NCBI GenBank assembly: GCA_000697475.1
Contig: JNEU01000705.1
Coordinates: 1-26,983 of the forward strand
DNA: 26,983 nucleotides
DNA from: Lichtheimia corymbifera B2541
Lineage: Eukaryota; Mucoromycota; Mucoromycetes; Mucorales; Lichtheimiaceae
Direction: 5' to 3'
Position 1 is the first letter of the stretch, and each line of letters opens with the position of its first letter. Of the stretch, positions 21,691 to 26,983 are shown piece after piece. A program made the position numbers and the translations under genes. The notes beneath the pieces are model-generated. The model was not told where the DNA came from. It was given only the letters and a program-made list of their open reading frames with translations, and did not search any database.

Positions 21691-22320
21691 CAATGCAGTG
21701 GTTAACCTCCGTGACTGGAGAGGAAGCGTTTTGGGGTTCAGCACATGAACCCAGCGTATCCCGAATAACGAGAACAAAAAGAAAATGTCAACATACACAT
21801 CTAGGCCCATATGGTCCGATGTACAGAAATAGAAACTATCCTTGATGCATGGAGTACGTGTGAAATAAGGGCGAAGTGTCATTGTTGATGAATATGAGCA
21901 TCCGAACAGCAAGAATATAAGTTGCGTGTCATTGTCTGATTGTAAGCCCGCATAGCATAGTTTAGAGAAAAAACTGATTGATGCAGTTCATGGAGGAGGA
22001 GGTAAGGGTGGCGTGTCATTGTTAAATCATGGATCCTAGGCTCATGCACTAGAAAAATGAGCGAGTGGGGGAATCATAAACAAAAATTATCCCTGGAGCA
22101 AGAGAGAGAGAGAAAAAAGGAAATATCTAAATCTACATCTTCACCCAATGGTCCTGTGTAGCAAAAAAGCTATTGTTGATGCTTGAATACACCGATTCAT
22201 GGATATGAGATAATAGTGGTGTGTCATTGTTGACGCATGAATCATAGCTCAGGAGCACGAGAAAAAAAGGAGTGTGTGGGTCAGCACATGAACCAAACCT
22301 ATTCCCTCTTTATTTATGTT
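21690..22320. repeat. Cluster of degenerate short repeats 3' of the reductase gene
   Basis: GTGTCATTGTTGA-like sequences recur at about 21876, 21926, 22013 and 22221, often followed by a variant of TGATGCATGAATCA. A second motif, CAGCACATGAACC, occurs near 21739 and 22281, each time followed by a similar TATCCC/TATTCCC. Spacing is irregular, so this is a decayed or composite repeat rather than a clean tandem array. Confidence 0.55.
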
Positions 22321-22327
22321 GGGGTCA

Positions 22328-23757
22328 TTAGAGCTTGAGCTCGCATCGCAGCTGCTCCTTCTTCAATCCATGGAGGATGTTATCCACACAGATATCACCC
22401 ATCACTTCACGAGCCTCGATTGTGGCGCTCCCTGAATATCTTACTGTAAGCACCACTGCAGCTATATCTATGGCTCGTCTACTTACCGATGTGGGGCAAA
22501 ATCACGCAATTGGGAAGCTTAAAAAGCGGATGATCCGTATCAAGGGGCTCTGGCGTCGTAACATCCAAACCTGCTCCAGCAATTACATTATCCTGAAGAG
22601 CACGCACTATAACATTATGTTAATATATGGGAGTCATACTGAGCTTTCCTGTTTATACCAAGGTCATCTTGCTTGACGACACCGCCACGAGCAGAGTTGG
22701 CAAAGATCTAGAGCACGTTATTTAGAGAATAATTTGTCCTGGGAGCGAAATGTAGCAGACTTACGGCTGTCTTTTTCATCTTGCTGAAAGCATCATAATC
22801 AAACATTTCGGCGGTCTCAGGAGTCAACGCACAGCATGCTACGACGTAATCTGACTCGGCCAAGAGTCTGTCAAATGAAGAGAATTCGGCTTTTCCTTGC
22901 AATTCTGGCTTTTCCTTGCGACCCCAGTAAAGCACTCTGCTCACGCCGAAAGCCTGGAGACGCTCTGCAACTGCTTGACCAATTCTCCCCATGCCGACAA
23001 CACCTAGAGTCTTGTTTGCGAATTGGTATCCGCAGAGCCAGTTTGGCCGCCATTCACGCCACTAAACCACTATCAATCCCTGTACTTGGAACAAGCTGCT
23101 TTGGATACATACCTCGCCTGTTTCAGCAGCACGCATACCCTATATGCAAAGATACATCAATCATTGCTCATTCTGATAAAAACGTCAACTTTACTTCTTT
23201 CATCCGCCGTGCAGCTGCCAAAGTTAAGAGGACCGTTAAGTCTGCAGTAGCATCAGTCAACACATCGGGGGTATATCCAATCTTGACGTTGTGAGCTTTA
23301 GCGGCTTCAAGATCAATGTGGTCGTAACCGACGCTCATCGTAGTCACCACTTTCAAGCTCGGTCCTACTATCAGTTAGATATATCATCTATTCGTCTAGT
23401 ACCCCACGTACCAGCAGCTTCAAAGACCTCCTTGTCAATCTTATCACCGAGAACACAGAGTAACCCCTCCGCGCCTGGCGATCATCAGTTAATTATCTCA
23501 GCTTCTCTAAGATCCCATATGATAGCCTCACCTTTAACTTTTTCCAAGAGTTCTTCGCGGGGCATGAGACAATCTTGTTGCCATTGTGTCAAGTCGAAAT
23601 TTTCGGAGAGGAGACGTGCTTGTGATTGTTGTGGCAAAACACGTGTAGCAATCACCTTGGGGGCCAAAACATGAGCTGCACTGTGGAATGACTGCCAACG
23701 TTGGATTGCAACAGGACGTTGCAATAAACTGCGACGAAACACTGTGAAGACTGACAT
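22328..23757 (-). CDS. GOR1: Glyoxylate/hydroxypyruvate reductase (D-isomer-specific 2-hydroxyacid dehydrogenase)
   Basis: Eight exons on the minus strand: 23757-23532, 23474-23412, 23364-23195, 23139-23113 (27-base microexon), 23061-22765, 22707-22659, 22606-22487 and 22431-22328, giving 351 aa. It should reduce glyoxylate and hydroxypyruvate with NAD(P)H. The substrate half has SVGYDHIDL, the nucleotide-binding GMGRIG has glycines at 185, 187 and 190, and the catalytic trio is Arg268 (ANSARGG), Glu297 (TTPEP) and His316 (LPHIG). The first 25-30 residues ([20 protein letters not shown]) carry five Arg and no acidic residue, like a mitochondrial targeting peptide, so import is likely. It resembles GRHPR more than D-lactate or formate dehydrogenases, but substrate preference cannot be fixed by eye. 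The RTG2-like gene lies 395 bases upstream on the same strand. Confidence 0.92.
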
Positions 23758-24152
23758 AAATGAAAGCTGTATTCAGGAACGAAACTGACGGTTAATTCAG
23801 GTTTATCTTCGGAGTTTGCAAGACAAAGATATACCTCATTTTTTCCCAACCAAGTTTATCATTACTGTTGCAGTATACCAGTTCACAGTGAACTCTCCTC
23901 ATGTGACAGTAGATTGGCATTGTTTTTATTTGATATGCATTTATTCCATCACGTTATCACGTTAAATTATGCTTGCAACAAGGCAAACAAAATAGGATAG
24001 TCACACAACGACTTATATATCGGTACTCTGTGAAATTGCTCATGTATTACCCTGAACCTTTATTCCCATATGCCAGTTATGCGAGAAAACTTTTGATTAA
24101 CAAGCTCATGTATCAGAGTAACAGAGCTCAGGTAGGTAGGCTCAAGAACATA
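23758..24152. promoter_or_regulatory. Intergenic region upstream of the reductase gene
   Basis: This 395-base gap between two minus-strand genes must hold the 3' end of the RTG2-like transcript and the reductase promoter. An AT-rich segment lies near 23925-23970. I see no specific site and no gene. Confidence 0.4.
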
Positions 24153-26020
24153 TCATTGATGAACCTCTTGTGGAATGGTGGATGGCAAACGAACGACAGA
24201 GACTGAAAAGAGATTTGTGAGCATAGCACGCTGTTCTTCATCCATATCGAATTTTGGGTTGATACGTTGGTCCATTGCTTCAATGATGGATAGGACAGAA
24301 GGAGCCTCGACCATTGGGCAGTTATGTGTGCTGGGTTGGAGATGGATCTTGAGACGTGTGTTGGGGTAAAACTTGTTGTTACTATCATCATGAGTACAAG
24401 ATGCACTATTATTGCTTGTACATTCTGTAGAGAAGCGTATTCCACTTTTGATCACTCCACTGCCTGGGGATAGCGGTGAGATCAAAAGCAAAAGTTCAAG
24501 AAGACGGCCGAAAAAGCGGCAAACGGCAGTACCTCGGGATCCCACCATGTGTTGAGCAGTTCTAAAAGTTGGATCCGGTACTTGTCCGCCTTGACGATAT
24601 GCAAGCAGCAGTGCAAGAATTATACGCTCAATGTGAGAGATGCCAGGCACGTTAGCTAATGAACCACTCGCGAGGGGCATATGGAACGCCACAAACGCAC
24701 GCGTGTCTTTAGGATAATGGGATGTTATGTTGGATAAATGAACCGCAGCTGGTAGTAGACGATGTAGTTGGAGTGGGTGACCTGGATCGAGATAACAGCC
24801 AGGTACTGCGCTCTTGAGCAGACCCCATATAGCATCAAATTCTTCATCTGAAAGAGCTCGATTGGCAGACGTTGCTTCAGCCTGTTTAACGTACGCCTGA
24901 ACGCTTGAAAGCAGAGGGTCCTTTTGCTGCTCTTCGTTCGATAACAATGTATAACATAAGCCTTGACGTACACCTCCTTCGCTAAAAAAGACCTGACGCA
25001 CAGGAATCACTTGAACAAGTGCTGAAACAAGGAAACACACGGCTGGGATCATTGCTGCGCGACGCTTGGAAATACGATATCCACGCAATTGCTTAACTGC
25101 CTTGTCAGGCTTTTTGTGCTTATTTCGCTTGGCGATCTCCTTGAGTTCATTGCCACTTATGCTATAACCACTAATTATTGGCAGTGGATAGAACTCTTTT
25201 TTTCTTGCCATTGATAAGTATCCCAGAGCTCGGAACCCGCCCCCACTCATATAAATAGTATATCCTTGATTATCACTTCGCAAATGTTCTGGGATCCCTA
25301 TTTGTTTCACCGCTTCTCGTACTTGAATCACTATATCATCATGGAGCGCTTGACGTTCGGCCTGATTTGTGCATTGCGCCAACCTTCGTTTCAATGCAGC
25401 TGCACCATATGGTAGTGACACGGGTGTATCCGATACCTTGATACTGTTGCTCTCATGTTCATGCTGATCCTGCACACTAGAGTTACTCGATGCCACGTAA
25501 CTGAACTCAAAAGAGCCCCCGCCAAGATCCATTGTTAAACCATCCACTTTGTAAAAGGTTCCTAGTGTTCACATCATCATCAGCTACAACCCGCAAGTAC
25601 GGAATTATATTTCTTATTACCAACAATTCCAGCTGCTGATATGATTGCTTCTTCTTCCTTTGACAACATAGATACTGTCCATCCTGTTGCTTCGTAAATC
25701 CGACTGAGAAATTCCTTGGCGTTGCCTGCCAATCTCGTTGCTTCGGTCGCAATCACCTTCACGTTGTTAGGTTGGTCCACATTCGCTTCCTCACAGATCT
25801 TCTGGAATCGGCGAAAACTGACAAGCACCTGTTCGATAGTATCTTCTGGGATGATACGCTCTTCTCCTTGGGCATCAAATAACGAGATGGGTGCGCGCTC
25901 TTCATATGTCACAGGCAAATGTCGGGCAAGGTTACTGACAATGCCAAAGCGGATGCCATTCGATCCCATGTCTATTACAGCCAGAGGGGAGGATATATCT
26001 TGTGTCGACAGAACACTCAT
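24153..26020 (-). CDS. RTG2: RTG2-like Ppx/GppA family protein
   Basis: Two exons on the minus strand (26020-25621 and 25561-24153) with a 59-base intron, giving 602 aa, close to yeast Rtg2 (588). The exopolyphosphatase/GppA actin-like ATPase fold is shown by AVIDMGSNGIRFGIV (about residues 14-28), VKVIATEATRLAGN, the LSKEEEAIISAAG segment, DLGGGSFEF (145-153) and the MSGGGFRALG phosphate-binding-like segment, all in family order. A long C-terminal part (from about residue 280) has helical, Leu-rich sequence and a poorly conserved Ser/Asn-rich insert (TECTSNNSASCTHDDSNN). In yeast, Rtg2 senses mitochondrial state and releases Rtg1/3 from Mks1 inhibition; the same job here is inferred only from homology, and pyrophosphatase activity is also possible. 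Met1 is the only start upstream of the first motif. Confidence 0.92.
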
Positions 26021-26524
26021 ACTAGGAGAAGAATCAAGAAAGATAAGTATACCCTTTTGTGTTTCAGATATTCATGCAAGCTTCTTTCAACAAGAGGTAA
26101 ACTAACACTTTGTCGGTTTATGCGGGCAGATTGTAGGAATAAATCTGTTTCACTATCAGCGCCAATAACGTCAGTGCCATCGTGTCATAGCCCTAAAGTA
26201 AGTCAAGGATTTTTGTGATATAGAATTTGATACGGGCAGTATCTACTGGACGAGCGAAAAGAAAAACACCTGATGCTTTGTAATATGTTGTAGGATTGGA
26301 AATATAGAAGCAAAGAGTGTAACATAGAACGCAATAACAATTGATCGATTAAACATCTAATAGCAGCAATTATATCAATACGAGCTATAAATTGTATTAA
26401 GAGTTTTACGTTGCTCGACTTTGCTAGCTACCCCCTTTGCACCCTATCCCTATCACTACTATCAGTAGTAGATATTAAGAATACAGGATCGGTTGCAGTT
26501 ACCTGCTTGCTAACTGAAACAAAT
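26021..26524. other. Upstream region of the RTG2-like gene
   Basis: It should contain the promoter of the RTG2-like gene. A small imperfect hairpin, ACTACTATCAGTAGT at about 26456-26470, is visible. No gene is recognised. Confidence 0.4.
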
Positions 26525-26983
26525 CAAGAGCAATAAAGTCAGCTTTCCTTTCAGATCAAATACCGACCAGTGATTCAATGCCCTTTTAGCTCAGCTCTTA
26601 AAGATCCATCAACGATCATTCACAAGAAGGGTTACAACATGAGCATGGCATTGAAAAGCGAACAAATTACTCAATGGGGAAGATAAAACGTTATGGGACA
26701 AAGGTGAATGCCTGAATGTGAGGAGGTGACACTTTATGCGAGGAGGCGAATTATATATACGTGGAGTGTCAAAACATGCATGGTTGACAGGTTGCACAAA
26801 AGATGATGTTTGATGTTTGTAGTTGCAGATGAATAGGGTGTAAAGCTTGATCCAATTGTTTGCAATGGTAGCTTCAAGTATAATGCGCAAGTTGAGAAAA
26901 TGGTTACATGACTACTGGGCTCTTTTTTCACGCGTTGTATATATGCAGAGCATTCCATCCACTACAGCAAACTCTCATCCAAT
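26525..26983 (-). repeat. Diverged single-arm copy of the palindrome/MITE family (cut by window edge)
   Basis: The reverse complement follows the left palindrome arm: it shares ATATATAC-A-GCGTGAAAA, CATCTTTTGTGCAACCTGTC, ACCATGCATGTTTTGAC and CTTTGTCCCATA blocks, and GCTGAGCTAAAAGGG with TTTCAATCA-like sequence near the loop end. Compared with the arm at 2.0-2.44 kb it lacks roughly 120 bases between positions equivalent to about 2300 and 2425. It has no inverted partner here, so this copy is not a palindrome. Homology reaches the window end, matching the left flank out to about 1968. Confidence 0.85.

Noticed and set aside
22082..22115. GA-rich run
   Set aside because: Short simple sequence with no further structure.
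1..26983. CRISPR array, prophage, operon or bacterial-type features
   Set aside because: The genes are intron-containing and eukaryotic; no regularly spaced direct repeats with unique spacers were seen.

Overview
The window looks like nuclear DNA from a fungus, probably Mucoromycota (Mucorales-like). The evidence is intron-rich genes with GT-AG introns mostly of 55-70 bases, a set of conserved fungal housekeeping genes, degraded Tc1-like and Ty3/gypsy chromodomain elements, and a resolvase-like gene of a kind I recall (from memory only) as multi-copy in mucoralean genomes. Species cannot be named from the sequence.

Positions 1-7485 are repeat-rich. They hold a broken DD34E Tc1-like transposase running off the left edge, a nearly perfect 0.95 kb palindrome centred at about 2485, a five-exon gene with a serine-recombinase-like domain (3052-4363), and an inverted, stop-containing copy of that gene's first exon (4313-4603). 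A 3' remnant of a chromodomain Ty3/gypsy element on the minus strand with a probable LTR and an 8-unit 15-bp minisatellite follow.

Positions 7486-26020 are gene-dense and conserved. A Hook-family dynein/endosome adaptor (minus, 15 exons, 805 codons by my splice model) is divergent from a ZNG1/CBWD-type zinc-chaperone GTPase (plus, 9 exons, 390 aa). Next come a small secreted cysteine-rich protein (plus, 79 aa), a GBF1/Gea-type Sec7 Arf-GEF (minus, about 20 exons), a gene-poor 2.5 kb stretch with degenerate short repeats, a glyoxylate/hydroxypyruvate reductase (minus, 8 exons, 351 aa) and an RTG2-like Ppx/GppA protein (minus, 2 exons, 602 aa). The Hook, ZNG1, reductase and RTG2 splice models each sum to an open frame divisible by three. 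The Arf-GEF has one splice I could not settle and one probable GC-AG intron.

The right end (about 26525-26983) carries a diverged single-arm copy of the sequence that forms the palindrome at 2 kb, so that repeat is a dispersed family. No functional cluster ties the housekeeping genes together. Hook and Gea both act in membrane traffic, and RTG2 and the reductase both touch mitochondrial/glyoxylate-related metabolism, but adjacency is probably incidental. The less ordinary parts are the recombinase-like gene with its inverted relic next to the palindrome, and the cysteine-ladder secreted peptide.
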